DNA of 64,000 nt from an uncultured Caulobacterales bacterium. Lineage in GTDB: Bacteria; Pseudomonadota; Alphaproteobacteria; Caulobacterales; Maricaulaceae. Below the pieces are notes generated by a model that worked only from the letters and a program-made list of their open reading frames with translations, was not told the origin of the DNA and ran no database searches. The stretch is from NCBI GenBank assembly GCA_938009235.1, contig CALLIK010000004.1, positions 301,725 to 365,724 on the forward strand, given 5' to 3'. Made by a program: the position numbers and the translations under genes. Below, in pieces: positions 43,819-53,284 of this stretch (within the stretch, counting starts at the first letter, position 1; every line of letters starts with the position of its first letter).

Positions 43819-44582
43819 AATCTTACCTCTATGCCTGACGCCCGAAGGTCTGCTTTTAGATCAGGGATGGCGATCACTGATTTATGGAAGACGGATGCGG
43901 CCAATGCGCCGTCGACATTCGCCTGCTTGAAGACGTCTTCGAAATGTTCAGTTGCGCCTGCGCCGCCTGATGCTATCAGAGGAACTTTGCAGATTTGGCG
44001 AACCGCTTTTAACTGCTCGAGGTCGTAGCCTTTACGCACGCCATCTCTGTTCATGCAATTCAGAACAATCTCGCCCGCGCCGCGTTTGACAACGTCTTGT
44101 ACCCAATCGAGTGTCAGGCGACCTGTTTCGCGCATTTTATCTGGATCACCCGTGTGAGACTTAACGCGGTAGGTTTCACCGTCTGCAAAGGTATCAATGC
44201 CAACCACGATGCACTGAACACCATAAGCGTCGCTCAATTCATTGATGAGGTCAGGTCGCATGAGGGCGGGGGAGTTTATGCTGATTTTATCTGCCCCTGC
44301 TGCAAGGCGTGCCCCTGCGGCTTCGACGGTCTTGATACCGCCCGCGACACAAAATGGAATATCGAGCGCGCGACTGACTTTACCAACCCAATCAGGACTG
44401 ACAGTGCGGTCGTCAACGGAGGCCGTTATGTCGTAAAACACAAGCTCATCTGCACCTTCATCACGGTAGCGTAGCGCGAGGTCGAGTATATCGCCGACGT
44501 CTTCGTGGTTCTTAAACTGGACGCCTTTAACGACGCGACCATCGCGTACATCCAAGCAGGGTATGATCCGCCGCGTTAGCAC
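43815..44582 (-). CDS. hisF: imidazole glycerol phosphate synthase, cyclase subunit
   Basis: TIM-barrel of 255 aa that, with HisH, makes imidazole glycerol phosphate and AICAR from PRFAR. The N-terminus [20 protein letters not shown] carries the catalytic Asp, and the second Asp lies in VGIDTFADG. The phosphate-binding [11 protein letters not shown] loop is intact. It overlaps hisA by seven bases and hisI by four. Confidence 0.97.
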   Translation of the reverse strand: MLTRRIIPCLDVRDGRVVKGVQFKNHEDVGDILDLALRYRDEGADELVFYDITASVDDRTVSPDWVGKVSRALDIPFCVAGGIKTVEAAGARLAAGADKISINSPALMRPDLINELSDAYGVQCIVVGIDTFADGETYRVKSHTGDPDKMRETGRLTLDWVQDVVKRGAGEIVLNCMNRDGVRKGYDLEQLKAVRQICKVPLIASGGAGATEHFEDVFKQANVDGALAASVFHKSVIAIPDLKADLRASGIEVRL

Positions 44583-45301
44583 TGAATGGCCTCTGGTAAT
44601 GTGAATGCACCCTCATAAAGGGCCTTCCCAATAATAACTCCATAAGGGTCTATCGCTTTGAGATCCTGCACATGAGCAAGAGACCCAACGCCGCCAGAGG
44701 TGATCAATTCCAATGTCGGGAACTCAGTCTGAATCCGTTTATATAAGTCGATGTTCCCGCCGCCCTGCATCCCATCACGGCCAATGTCTGTTACGAGTAT
44801 CGTTTTTAAACCCGAACCTAAAAAGTCACCAATTACGCTCCAGAGTGTTTTATCTGACGTCTCTGTCCAGCCTTTCGTGGCCGGTCTAAATTCGCCGTCG
44901 TCGCCTTGGTTTACATCTAAAGCAATGCAGATGGATTCAGGACCAACTTCGCGTAACCAATGTTTGACCATTTGCGGGTTTGTGACCGCCAAAGATCCGA
45001 TAACTACACGATCCACGCCACCGTCCAATAATTTCTTTATCTGGGAAAGTTCACGTAAACCGCCACCCGTTTGGACTTTTATATTCGCGGAGCGAGCTAT
45101 TTTCAAAATAAGGTCTGACTGTTCAGTTCGTCCATTTTTTGCACCATCTAAGTCAACGATATGCATCCACTCTGCGCCTGCTGACGCATAGCCTTGCGCG
45201 ACCTCTATTGGATCGGCCTCATAGTTGGTACGTGCGTTGAAATCACCTTTCAGCAATCTAACGCATCCACCATCCATCAGGTCCATTGCTGGGAAGATCA
45301 T
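44576..45301 (-). CDS. hisA: phosphoribosylformimino-5-aminoimidazole carboxamide ribotide isomerase
   Basis: TIM-barrel isomerase of 241 aa (ProFAR to PRFAR), homologous to HisF. It starts [20 protein letters not shown] and has the catalytic Asp pair (PAMDLMDG and VTDIGRDGM). Stop and start overlap the neighbours (seven bases with hisF, four with hisH), consistent with coupled synthesis of the pathway. Confidence 0.96.
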   Translation of the reverse strand: MIFPAMDLMDGGCVRLLKGDFNARTNYEADPIEVAQGYASAGAEWMHIVDLDGAKNGRTEQSDLILKIARSANIKVQTGGGLRELSQIKKLLDGGVDRVVIGSLAVTNPQMVKHWLREVGPESICIALDVNQGDDGEFRPATKGWTETSDKTLWSVIGDFLGSGLKTILVTDIGRDGMQGGGNIDLYKRIQTEFPTLELITSGGVGSLAHVQDLKAIDPYGVIIGKALYEGAFTLPEAIQC

Positions 45302-45897
45302 AATTTAATATCCAAGAAATTCTGAAGGATTTTTGCGCCAGTTTTCGAGCTACGCTCTGGATGAAACTGACATCCCCAAACATTTTCATTACGCGCAACC
45401 GCTGTAAATGGCGTGCCGTAAGTGGTTTGCGCTAACGTGTTCTCAGAAACCTTCGCAGCAAAAGAGTGAACGAAATAGGTATAATCACCGTCGTTCACAT
45501 CCGTCAGTAACGGATCAGCTTGAAGCGTTTTGAGCGTATTCCACCCCATGTGAGGCGTCGGTAATTCAGTTGTCTCTAGCGCAGTTATGGCCCCTGGTAT
45601 CAAGCCAAGTCCTTGAACGACTTCGCCGCCTTCGTCTAAGCTTTCAAATAGGAGCTGCATGCCCAAACATATCCCAATAACGGGTTGCTCTATAGCCTGC
45701 AAAACGGGTTTCAGGTTTTTAGCCATTATACTGCGCATAGCGAAAGGCGCTGACCCTACACCTGGTAAGACAACCCGATCAGCTTTTAATATGACCTCTG
45801 CCTCATCAGTGATAACAGGTTCAACGCCGAGACGTTCAAATGCGAACTGTACTGACGCTAGATTTGCGCAGCCTGTATCGACAATGACAAGGCTCAC
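45298..45897 (-). CDS. hisH: imidazole glycerol phosphate synthase, glutaminase subunit
   Basis: Class I glutamine amidotransferase of 199 aa feeding ammonia to HisF. The nucleophilic Cys lies in IGICLGMQLLF, and the His-x-Glu pair is in GCQFHPERSSKTG. It overlaps hisA and the hisCB fusion by four bases each. Confidence 0.96.
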   Translation of the reverse strand: MSLVIVDTGCANLASVQFAFERLGVEPVITDEAEVILKADRVVLPGVGSAPFAMRSIMAKNLKPVLQAIEQPVIGICLGMQLLFESLDEGGEVVQGLGLIPGAITALETTELPTPHMGWNTLKTLQADPLLTDVNDGDYTYFVHSFAAKVSENTLAQTTYGTPFTAVARNENVWGCQFHPERSSKTGAKILQNFLDIKL

Positions 45898-47531
45898 AAT
45901 GAGCCTTTCGTCGAGGGTATATCACTACCAGATACGGCAAATGCAGGGCGCAATGCGCGACCAACGCCTTTGAAACACGCTTCTATCATGTGGTGGGAAT
46001 TGTCACCTTTAACATCAACATGTATCGCTGCGCCGAGCGTTTGCGCGAGGCTTTCAAAGAAATGCGGACACATCTCAACAGGGAAATCTCCAACATGGTC
46101 AGTTGGGAACTCACCACGGAAAACAACAGCAGGGCGACCAGAGAGGTCGATTGCGACTTGGGCCTGCGTTTCGTCCATCGGAATGACGTAGCCATATCGT
46201 CCGATACCCGCTTTATCTCCGAGTGCGGCTTTTAGAGCAGAGCCAAATGCGAGCGCGGTGTCTTCAACTGTGTGATGGGCATCAATGTGTAAATCACCCA
46301 CGCAAGACAATGTCAGTCCGAAATTACCATGTTTAGAAATTTGCTCTAACATGTGGTCATAAAACCCATTGCCCGTTTCAATTTTTGTTTGAGATGGATC
46401 ATCAAGGTTTACACGCACTGATATGTCAGTCTCATTGGTCTTCCTGAACATCTCACCAATACGGTCGAGTTGCTTTGGTGTGTCCATAACGCCAAAGGCC
46501 TGTAGCGCGATTAAGTTTTCCTCCGGGGAGCCAATTGAAATCCGCATACGCCCTGTTGTAGATCGATAATCACGAATTTTCACATTGAACTCACGAAGCT
46601 TAGCCACAAGCGCATCCTCGTCTTTGACTTTCAAGAGGAGGAAGTTTGCATCGGATGGATAAACTGTCTCAACGAACTTAGAGGCCTTTAAGCCTTCTGC
46701 TAGTTTAGAGCGCTCCACTAAGGTTTCAGCTAAACGCTGTGCATGTACTGGCATCGCAGACGGCGCGAGTGCATTCAGGATAGCGGCCTCAACAGGGCGC
46801 GCAATCGGGTAGGGCGGCAATACTTTGAGCAACAATTGGATGACGGCTTTATCCGCCAATAATGCACCGCCTCTAACACCCGCCATAGCATATGCTTTAG
46901 ACAGAGTTCGTAGCACGACGAGATTGCGAACAGTTCCAATTTGATCGGCCAAACTGTCTTTAGCTGCAAATTCAATATAGGCTTCGTCTACGACAATGAG
47001 TGTGTCCGTAAGGGCTGCGCACACGTCAAGAATGGCTTTGCGCGTTAGACTATTGCCAGTTGGATTATTCGGCGAGCAGAGAAACACCATTTTCACGACT
47101 GGGTTTTGCGCCGATGAAATGACTTTCGGGATATCCCAGTCGTAATTCGCGGTTAACGGGACTTCGACAATGCCTGCGCCCTGAATGTCTGCGCAGGTTT
47201 TGTAATATCCGAATGTAGGCGGACAGATTAGAATACTGTCTTCACCCGCTTCGCAAAATGCACGCAGTAGGCATTCAATACCTTCATCCGCACCGCGGCC
47301 CACCATGATCTGTGACGGTTCAACACCATAAAGACCTGATAGGCGAGAGGTTAGGTTTTGTGGTTGCTGCGCAGGGTAACGGTTTAATCCACCCGCACCG
47401 ACAACTGGCGGCGGTGCATAAGGGTTTTCATTCGCATCCAAATGCAAAGCATCCGTCGCTGCGCCACGCGCCGCATAGGGCGACATAGCGACAACAGCTT
47501 TACGCGCTATAGTCTCGGGCCAATGTGTCAT
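45894..47531 (-). CDS. fused histidinol-phosphate aminotransferase / imidazoleglycerol-phosphate dehydratase (HisC-HisB)
   Basis: 545-aa fusion. Residues 1 to about 350 are HisC: PNNPTGNSLT, the VVDEAYIEF cofactor block and the PLP lysine in LRTLSKAYAMAGVRGG. Residues about 356-545 are HisB dehydratase, with the two manganese-binding repeats DLHIDAHHTVEDT and GDNSHHMIEACFKG. The dehydratase product, imidazole acetol phosphate, is the aminotransferase substrate, so the fusion links consecutive steps (HisB then HisC). The frame runs without a stop across a junction of a few residues. It overlaps hisD and hisH by four bases each. Confidence 0.93.
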   Translation of the reverse strand: MTHWPETIARKAVVAMSPYAARGAATDALHLDANENPYAPPPVVGAGGLNRYPAQQPQNLTSRLSGLYGVEPSQIMVGRGADEGIECLLRAFCEAGEDSILICPPTFGYYKTCADIQGAGIVEVPLTANYDWDIPKVISSAQNPVVKMVFLCSPNNPTGNSLTRKAILDVCAALTDTLIVVDEAYIEFAAKDSLADQIGTVRNLVVLRTLSKAYAMAGVRGGALLADKAVIQLLLKVLPPYPIARPVEAAILNALAPSAMPVHAQRLAETLVERSKLAEGLKASKFVETVYPSDANFLLLKVKDEDALVAKLREFNVKIRDYRSTTGRMRISIGSPEENLIALQAFGVMDTPKQLDRIGEMFRKTNETDISVRVNLDDPSQTKIETGNGFYDHMLEQISKHGNFGLTLSCVGDLHIDAHHTVEDTALAFGSALKAALGDKAGIGRYGYVIPMDETQAQVAIDLSGRPAVVFRGEFPTDHVGDFPVEMCPHFFESLAQTLGAAIHVDVKGDNSHHMIEACFKGVGRALRPAFAVSGSDIPSTKGSL

Positions 47532-48826
47532 TTAAGCGCCTCCAGACGCAAGGTGACGGCATTTTTATGCGCGTCTAAGCCTTCCATTTCAGCCAAGCGT
47601 TCCACGACAGGGCCAAGATTTTTTAGCCCTTTTTTCGTTAAGCGTTGAATTGAAATATATTTCAAAAAACTATCAAGCGTGATGCCAGAGTAAGCACGTG
47701 CGGCTCCATACGTTGGTAATGTGTGGTTCGTACCGCTCGCGTAATCACCAACACTTTCTGGAGTCCAAGGTCCAAGGAAAATTGATCCCGCATGACGAAT
47801 GTCTGCGACGTATGATGCGGGCTTACGTAGCTGAATAATCAAATGCTCGGGTGCGTAGCTATTGACGATGTCGATAACATCAGAGCGTTTGTCCGCAATA
47901 ATCATGCGTCCATAACTCAATGATGTTCGCGCGATTTCAGCCCGTGATAAATTCAAGAGCTGCTTTTCTATTTCGGCTTCGATAGCGTCCGCAACAGCAG
48001 ATGTCTCCGCAACACAGATAACTTGCGCAACCGTATCATGCTCGGCTTGACTCAGCAGGTCTGACGCTACGAAAGCTACATTAGCTGAGCTATCGGCTAA
48101 CACCATAGCTTCTGACGGCCCTGCAGGCATATCAATGGCTGGACCGCCTACCACTTGTGCTACAAGTGATTTAGCCGCTGCAACCCAAGCATTACCTGGG
48201 CCAAAAATTTTATCACATTTAGGAATCGTTTCAGTGCCGTAAGCGAGCGCACCAATCGCCTGAGCTCCGCCAACTGCAAACAAACGGCTCACTTTACAAC
48301 GATAAGCCGCAGCTAAGATCGTTTGGTTGACCTTACCATCTTTAGCGGGCGGCGTGATAACGATACGGTTCCTCACGCCTGCGACTTTGGCTGGTACAGA
48401 TAGCATCAAGAGTGTGGAAACGAGTGGCGCGGTGCCCCCGGGAACATAAAGGCCCGCGGTTTCAATCGGGCGAGTTTCGCGGCGACACACGACACCTGGT
48501 TCTGTTTCAACTTCGATAGGGGCAGGGATTTGCGCTTTATGAAATCGTTTAATGTTACGTCTCGCGCGATCAATGACGGATTTATCGGTTTCAGACAGCG
48601 CATTCCACGCCGCCTCTAACTCGGACATTGGAACTTCTAAGGCTTTAAGTTTAACCCCATCAAATTTCTCAGTGAGACGTAAAAGTGCATCATCTCCATG
48701 CGTTCGCACGTCAGTTAAAATAGCCGCTACATTACCGATCAAGTCCGCGTCTAATATCGCAGCCGGACGAGAGAGGGCGCTAACACGGTCTGCTGTGGCT
48801 AAATCTGTCCAGACGAAACGGCGCAT
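47528..48826 (-). CDS. hisD: histidinol dehydrogenase
   Basis: Two-step NAD enzyme of 432 aa oxidising histidinol to histidine, zinc-dependent. Markers are PGGTAPLVSTLLMLSVPAKV, then the catalytic segment in SQAEHDTVAQVICV and the APEHLIIQL block with its conserved Glu-His. In other alphaproteobacteria hisD often lies in the murA-infA cluster; here it is second enzyme gene of a complete his operon. It shares one base with hisG. Confidence 0.96.
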   Translation of the reverse strand: MRRFVWTDLATADRVSALSRPAAILDADLIGNVAAILTDVRTHGDDALLRLTEKFDGVKLKALEVPMSELEAAWNALSETDKSVIDRARRNIKRFHKAQIPAPIEVETEPGVVCRRETRPIETAGLYVPGGTAPLVSTLLMLSVPAKVAGVRNRIVITPPAKDGKVNQTILAAAYRCKVSRLFAVGGAQAIGALAYGTETIPKCDKIFGPGNAWVAAAKSLVAQVVGGPAIDMPAGPSEAMVLADSSANVAFVASDLLSQAEHDTVAQVICVAETSAVADAIEAEIEKQLLNLSRAEIARTSLSYGRMIIADKRSDVIDIVNSYAPEHLIIQLRKPASYVADIRHAGSIFLGPWTPESVGDYASGTNHTLPTYGAARAYSGITLDSFLKYISIQRLTKKGLKNLGPVVERLAEMEGLDAHKNAVTLRLEALK

Positions 48827-49710
48827 TAGCCCATCATTTTTTCTATTGGCAGTACAAGAATGGCCCGAGCGCCTAAAGCTTTAAGGTCCTCTAAAGTTTC
48901 CCAAAAGACTTTTTCCGTACAGACGGCTTGGATTGCTACCAAATCATCTTGGCCTGCAAGCGGCATGATTGTTGGCGCATCAGACCCCGGAAGGATATCC
49001 GTAATTGCTTTTACGGCATTTTTAGGTGCGTTGAGCATAATGTACTTCGTTTCAGCGGACTTGAGAACGCCATCGATGCGGTTCATCAGCTTGTTTAGTA
49101 TGTCAGCCTTAGCGGGTGATAATTCACGACCCGATTGAATAAGCACAGCTTCGCTTTCCAAAATCGTCTCAAATGCCGTCAGTCCATTCGCCTCAAGTGT
49201 CGCACCAGAGGAGACTAAATCACAAATGCTCTCTGCGATTCCAATGGATGGCGCTAATTCGACAGCGCCTTTCATCTCGACAAGTGTGGCATTCAGGCCG
49301 TTCTCGGAGAGATAACGGGCTGTCACGCCTGGATAAGTCGTCGCGATTCGGGTTCCATTAAGATCAGACGGTGATTGCACTTTTCCTTTTTCACTGGCTG
49401 CGAGGCAGAGTTTACAGCGAGAAAAGCCGAGGCGCATGGTAATCTGAGCGTCGAGCGGAGACTTAGAAGATAGTTGTTCTTCAACCAAAACGTTCTCACC
49501 GACGATACCGATGTCGGAAGCGTTATTTCCCACAAATGAAGGTATGTCGTCATCTCTGACTAATAGAAGGTCTATCGGCATATTCTTTACACGCGCTAGC
49601 AAACCACCGCCGCGAATAGAAAACTTAAGCCCGCATTTCTTGAGAAGCGCGAAGCTGTCATCAGCAAGACGGCCTTTTTTCTGTAGGGAAATACGTAAAC
49701 GGTCAGTCAT
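48826..49710 (-). CDS. hisG: ATP phosphoribosyltransferase
   Basis: First step of histidine synthesis, ATP + PRPP to phosphoribosyl-ATP. 294 aa is the long type with a C-terminal ACT-like regulatory domain (about 220-294), usually inhibited by histidine without needing HisZ. Seen: RISLQKKGRLADDSFALLKK at the start and EANGLTAFETILES. It overlaps yerC and hisD, so it is the first enzyme gene of the operon. Confidence 0.94.
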   Translation of the reverse strand: MTDRLRISLQKKGRLADDSFALLKKCGLKFSIRGGGLLARVKNMPIDLLLVRDDDIPSFVGNNASDIGIVGENVLVEEQLSSKSPLDAQITMRLGFSRCKLCLAASEKGKVQSPSDLNGTRIATTYPGVTARYLSENGLNATLVEMKGAVELAPSIGIAESICDLVSSGATLEANGLTAFETILESEAVLIQSGRELSPAKADILNKLMNRIDGVLKSAETKYIMLNAPKNAVKAITDILPGSDAPTIMPLAGQDDLVAIQAVCTEKVFWETLEDLKALGARAILVLPIEKMMG

Positions 49711-49994
49711 GAATCGTCTTTCTTGCCCAGAAGGGTTCGGTACCCACCATGTGGCTCATCACGTAGGAAGCGCGCTACGCGGCCTATTGTTGTTGTAGAT
49801 ACACCTGTGGCGGCCTGAATGTCTCGATAGGACTTTTCGCCTTCATCGAGAATTTGAGCAACGTGCCATCGTTCAGACAAAGCCCGTAGTTCTGCGGGTG
49901 TGCACAGATCCACAAGAAACGCACGAACGTCTTCTATGCGTGTTAAACTTGCGAGTGCGACATCTAGGTCGGAATATTTGGGTGCATCTGCCAT
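49707..49994 (-). CDS. YerC/YecD family TrpR-related protein
   Basis: DNA-binding protein of 95 aa with a TrpR-like fold. The C-terminal helix-turn-helix reads KSYRDIQAATGVSTTTIGRV, preceded by LCTPAELRALSERWHVAQIL as in the YerC/YecD family. It is the first gene of the his operon and overlaps hisG by four bases. By analogy to TrpR it may be a histidine-sensing repressor controlling its own operon; a palindrome lies three bases before its start. No experimental role is known to me. Confidence 0.9.
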   Translation of the reverse strand: MADAPKYSDLDVALASLTRIEDVRAFLVDLCTPAELRALSERWHVAQILDEGEKSYRDIQAATGVSTTTIGRVARFLRDEPHGGYRTLLGKKDDS

Positions 49995-49997
49995 GTG

Positions 49998-50009
49998 TTA
50001 GCGAGCTAA
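49998..50009. promoter_or_regulatory. palindrome at the head of the his operon
   Basis: TTAGCGAGCTAA is a perfect inverted repeat (TTAGC and GCTAA around two bases) located three bases upstream of the yerC ATG on the minus strand. TGT and ACA flank it. No Shine-Dalgarno is seen between it and the start, so the transcript may be leaderless and this site would then lie over the promoter. A candidate operator for the YerC protein; inferred. Confidence 0.4.
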
Positions 50010-50077
50010 TACACTGGCACAGTCGTAACTCAAGTCAAATTTTCATATAGTCGTTATGACTGAGTCTGAAAGGAAAG

Positions 50078-50167
50078 TGGCGGGCGGGGAGGGATTCGAA
50101 CCCCCGGTGGAGTTGCCCCCACGCCAGTTTTCAAGACTGGTGCATTCAACCGCTCTGCCACCCGCCC
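50078..50167 (-). tRNA. tRNA-Ser (UGA)
   Basis: 90 nt including encoded CCA (50078-50080). The acceptor stem pairs GGGCGGG with CCCGCCC. The anticodon loop CTTGAAA gives anticodon TGA. The long variable arm (between the anticodon stem and the T-arm GGTTCGAATCC) is typical of serine tRNAs. No other gene overlaps it. Confidence 0.96.
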
Positions 50168-50302
50168 ACGGGTATCTCGGTCAATGAAGTGCGCCACTTA
50201 TGACGTAATGCGCAGATGATCAAGTGCTATTTCGTTAACCTGCTGATCACCTTAAATATTGTGCACATGTTAGGTCTGTTTCCGAACCGCCATTTAAGTC
50301 TA

Positions 50303-50330
50303 CTCGTCTAGGTTACACAACATAGACGAG
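50303..50330. promoter_or_regulatory. inverted repeat upstream of rlpA
   Basis: Exact eight-base arms CTCGTCTA (50303-50310) and TAGACGAG (50323-50330) with a 12-base spacer, about 80 bases upstream of the rlpA start. It may be an operator or leader hairpin; no T-run follows, so a terminator is unlikely. Confidence 0.35.
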
Positions 50331-50407
50331 ATCAATGCGATGTGTCCTGAGCATGACGTAATGGTAATTCGGCCTTCGGGGTAAGGTCAAATACAAAGGT
50401 GAATGTA

Positions 50408-51382
50408 ATGGTGAATGTAAGACCAATAGTGATGATTATGACGACAGCCGTGCTGAGTCTTACAGTCACTGGCTGCGCTTCATCTAGTGTAAATAAAACG
50501 GTGAGAGCAGCGCCTATCACATACAAAGTGGGTGATGGGCCAACTAAGTATGCCTCGCTCTCTACACCGAGGTCACCAATGTCCAGCTCAGTGCCGGAGA
50601 GTTACATTCCTGCACAACCAATACCTCACAGCTATATACCAGCCCAACCGATGCCCATGACTACGCCTCAGCAACAAACTCAACAGTTTGATCAAGTCAG
50701 CGTTGATGCCGACCTCTATAAGCACCAACGTGTTGGTAAACGTTACACAATAATGGGTAAATCTTACACGCCAAAACACGAGCCAAGCTATGATATTACA
50801 GGCACGGCCTCTTGGTATGGTGACAAATTCCACGGAAAACCCACGGCGACGGGTGAAATTTACGATAAAAATGACCTCACGGCAGCGCACAAGACTCTGC
50901 CTCTCAATTCCATGCTTTTTGTGACCAACGTTGCGAATGGCAAAACACTCATGGTGCGTTTGAATGATAGAGGGCCTTTCGTGGGAGATCGAATTATTGA
51001 TCTTTCCCAAGCTTCCGCAGAAGCGTTAGGCATCACGGGTCTCGGCCAAGTACGCGTGCAATATGCAGGTCCAGCCGATCCAATGGCCGCCAATCGTGCC
51101 CGTGTTGCAGCACCCGTCGAAATAGCTCGACCTGTCGAAGAGTATGTTGAGGCGCCAGTTGTGCCTTACAGCTCACCTCAGCCGTATAATGAACCACAGC
51201 CTTACAGCGCGCCTCAACCTGCGCCAATCATACCTGTGATGCCGACGGCACCAAGGTCCTTCGAGAACAACACAGCTGAACCTGACGGCCAGGTTACCTT
51301 AACCATCAAAGGTCCGATACATGTCGCTAAGCATACCGGGACAAACTCTCAGTTAATTCGTGAGCGTCTTAACATGAAATAA
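50408..51382 (+). CDS. rlpA: RlpA family septal lipoprotein
   Basis: Outer-membrane lipoprotein of 324 aa, lipobox VTGC near residue 23. The double-psi beta-barrel (about 125-215) has GTASWYGDKFHGKPTATGE, then the catalytic-type LNDRGPFVGDRIIDLS. Low-complexity Pro/Gln repeats flank it: SYIPAQPIP and SYIPAQPMP before, YSSPQPYNEPQPYSAPQP after. No SPOR domain is visible, unlike Pseudomonas RlpA. The ATG at 50408 follows AAAGG by eight bases. Likely a lytic transglycosylase acting on denuded glycans at division; a terminator follows. Confidence 0.88.
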   Translation: MVNVRPIVMIMTTAVLSLTVTGCASSSVNKTVRAAPITYKVGDGPTKYASLSTPRSPMSSSVPESYIPAQPIPHSYIPAQPMPMTTPQQQTQQFDQVSVDADLYKHQRVGKRYTIMGKSYTPKHEPSYDITGTASWYGDKFHGKPTATGEIYDKNDLTAAHKTLPLNSMLFVTNVANGKTLMVRLNDRGPFVGDRIIDLSQASAEALGITGLGQVRVQYAGPADPMAANRARVAAPVEIARPVEEYVEAPVVPYSSPQPYNEPQPYSAPQPAPIIPVMPTAPRSFENNTAEPDGQVTLTIKGPIHVAKHTGTNSQLIRERLNMK

Positions 51383-51436
51383 GGCAATAAACGCAGAGCT
51401 CTGCCTTGCGATTGCCATATCACCATGCGACGAAAT

Positions 51437-51465
51437 GGGCGTCCTTTTAGAGGGCACCCTTTTTT
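51437..51465 (+). terminator. intrinsic terminator after rlpA
   Basis: GC-rich hairpin GGGCGTCC (51437-51444) and GGGCACCC (51452-51459), eight positions with one mismatch and one G-T wobble, loop of seven, followed by six T residues. It lies between rlpA and dacC and marks the end of the rlpA transcript. Confidence 0.75.
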
Positions 51466-51494
51466 GATTCGTATTACGATAGGTTTCGTCCGCT

Positions 51495-52631
51495 GTGTTC
51501 CGCTCCATTATTCTTATAAGTGCTTGCCTCTTACTCGCCGCTCCGGCCTTTGCTCAATCAGCTTTTCAAACTGAAGCGCCTCATGCTGTCATTATAGACG
51601 CTGAAACTGGCGAAGTGATGTTTGAGAAAGACGCACGTGATCCTATGGCACCTGCGTCAATGACAAAAATCATGACAGCCGATTTGGTTTTTGCGGCGTT
51701 AAAAGACGGCCGACTGTCACCTGAAACAGAATTCACAGTTAGTGAAGGCGCTTGGCGACGCGGCGGCGTTAAATCAGGTTCATCCACGATGTTCTTAAAA
51801 GTTGGGTCAAAAGCGAGTGTTGAAGACTTGTTGAAGGGCGTTATCATCCAGTCTGGTAATGATGCCTGCATTGTACTTGCTGAAGGCATGGCAGGATCAG
51901 AGACTGCGTTCGCGGATCAAATGACAGCCCGCGCGCATGAACTTGGCTTAAAAAGCGCAACATTCCGAAATGCGACTGGCTGGCCTCACGTTGAACATGA
52001 AATTAGCGCACTTGATTTGGCTAAACTCGCGCAGCAGCAAGTCATGACATATCCTGAATATTACTCTCTCTACTCGCAGCGAAGCTTTACTTGGAATGAC
52101 ATCAAGCAAAGCAACCGCAACCCACTACTCGGGCGGGTAACTGGCGCGGACGGCTTGAAAACAGGTCATACAGAAGCTTCTGGATATGGCCTTGTTGGAT
52201 CAGCCCTGCGAGGTGATGATCGTAGAATCATCGTTGTAAACGGCCTGACAAGTCAGTCTGAAAGACGTGATGTTGCCACGCGGTTGATGGAAGCCTCATT
52301 CTCTCAGTTCCGTGTTTATGACCTTCATGAAAAAGGCACTGAAATCGCGACTGCTGATGTTTATATGGGGAAAGCCGAGACTGTCCCTGTAGCATTGACT
52401 GAGAATATCCGTAAAGGCGTGGCAGTTGTGGACCGTAAAAAAATCTCATCCGAAGTCCGCTTTACAGCAGTGAAAGCCCCGATTTCCAAAGGTGATAAAG
52501 TCGCAGAGCTGTACGTCACCATCCCAGGCCGTCCAGTTGCGACATACGACCTCGTTGCGATGGAAGATGTTGAACGTAAAGGTCTGCTCTCAAGAGCTTG
52601 GACCGGGCTACTCGCTAAAATCAGGGGCTGA
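51495..52631 (+). CDS. dacC: D-alanyl-D-alanine carboxypeptidase (PBP5/6 family)
   Basis: Trims D-Ala from peptidoglycan pentapeptides in the periplasm. 378 aa with a signal peptide (cleavage near APAFA). The penicillin-binding motifs are SMTK (SxxK), SGN and KTG (LKTGHTE). A C-terminal beta-rich domain and an amphipathic tail (SRAWTGLLAKIRG) fit membrane attachment. It starts at GTG. tmk begins two bases after its stop. The dacC-versus-dacA name is by convention. Confidence 0.93.
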   Translation: MFRSIILISACLLLAAPAFAQSAFQTEAPHAVIIDAETGEVMFEKDARDPMAPASMTKIMTADLVFAALKDGRLSPETEFTVSEGAWRRGGVKSGSSTMFLKVGSKASVEDLLKGVIIQSGNDACIVLAEGMAGSETAFADQMTARAHELGLKSATFRNATGWPHVEHEISALDLAKLAQQQVMTYPEYYSLYSQRSFTWNDIKQSNRNPLLGRVTGADGLKTGHTEASGYGLVGSALRGDDRRIIVVNGLTSQSERRDVATRLMEASFSQFRVYDLHEKGTEIATADVYMGKAETVPVALTENIRKGVAVVDRKKISSEVRFTAVKAPISKGDKVAELYVTIPGRPVATYDLVAMEDVERKGLLSRAWTGLLAKIRG

Positions 52632-52633
52632 TT

Positions 52634-53284
52634 ATGGAACATGGAAAATTCATAACATTTGAGGGTGGCGAAGGCGCGGGCAAAACGACCCAAGCTAAAT
52701 TACTTGCTACTTCGTTAGAAAAAGCTGGCGTTGAAACGCTGCAAACACGTGAACCAGGCGGTACATTTGGCGCCGAGTCCATTCGCAACCTTGTCCTTGA
52801 AGGCACATCAGACCGATGGTCTGGAATGACCGAGTTACTCTTAATGTATGCAGCGCGTTTGGATCATGTTGAAAAACTAATCAAACCTGCCTTGGAACGC
52901 GGTGTCTGGGTTATTTCTGACCGCTTCGCCGATTCAAGCCTAGCCTATCAAGGCCACGCACGCGGACTAGGTTCAGACAGAGTGAAGGCCGTCCATGAAG
53001 TTGTTATGGGTGGATTTGAACCTGACCTCACTATCCTCTTCGATATGGACCCAGTCTTGGCACAGAAGAGAGTTGAAACTCGCGGAGAAAACCTGACACG
53101 ATTTGACGCAGAAAGCCTCGACTTCCATAAAACGTTACGATCAGCATTCCTCGAAATCGCAGACGAAAATCCAGACCGCGTTCACACCGTTGATGCAGAC
53201 GGCTCACGCGGCAATGTTCAAAACCGTATCCTATTCGCATTGACGAAAACATTCCCCGAGCTTGCAGGAAAACTGGGGGCTTAA
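52634..53284 (+). CDS. tmk: thymidylate kinase
   Basis: Phosphorylates dTMP to dTDP. 216 aa with the P-loop FEGGEGAGKTTQ (residues 8-19), the DR(Y/F) motif in ISDRFADSSLAYQGHARGLG and a LID region downstream. holB starts on the next base after the stop, with a TTG codon. Confidence 0.96.
   Translation: MEHGKFITFEGGEGAGKTTQAKLLATSLEKAGVETLQTREPGGTFGAESIRNLVLEGTSDRWSGMTELLLMYAARLDHVEKLIKPALERGVWVISDRFADSSLAYQGHARGLGSDRVKAVHEVVMGGFEPDLTILFDMDPVLAQKRVETRGENLTRFDAESLDFHKTLRSAFLEIADENPDRVHTVDADGSRGNVQNRILFALTKTFPELAGKLGA

Larger units (their letters stand above)
49995..50407. other. intergenic region between the his operon and rlpA
   Basis: 413 bases without a protein gene. It holds, in order, the yerC upstream palindrome, tRNA-Ser (50078-50167) and an inverted repeat (50303-50330). 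From the tRNA to about 50300 I see no conserved gene or promoter I can name with confidence. Confidence 0.6.

Noticed and set aside
50589-50660. Short repeats of SYIPAQP as a possible minisatellite
   Set aside because: Only two copies in the Pro-rich linker of RlpA; ordinary low-complexity linker.
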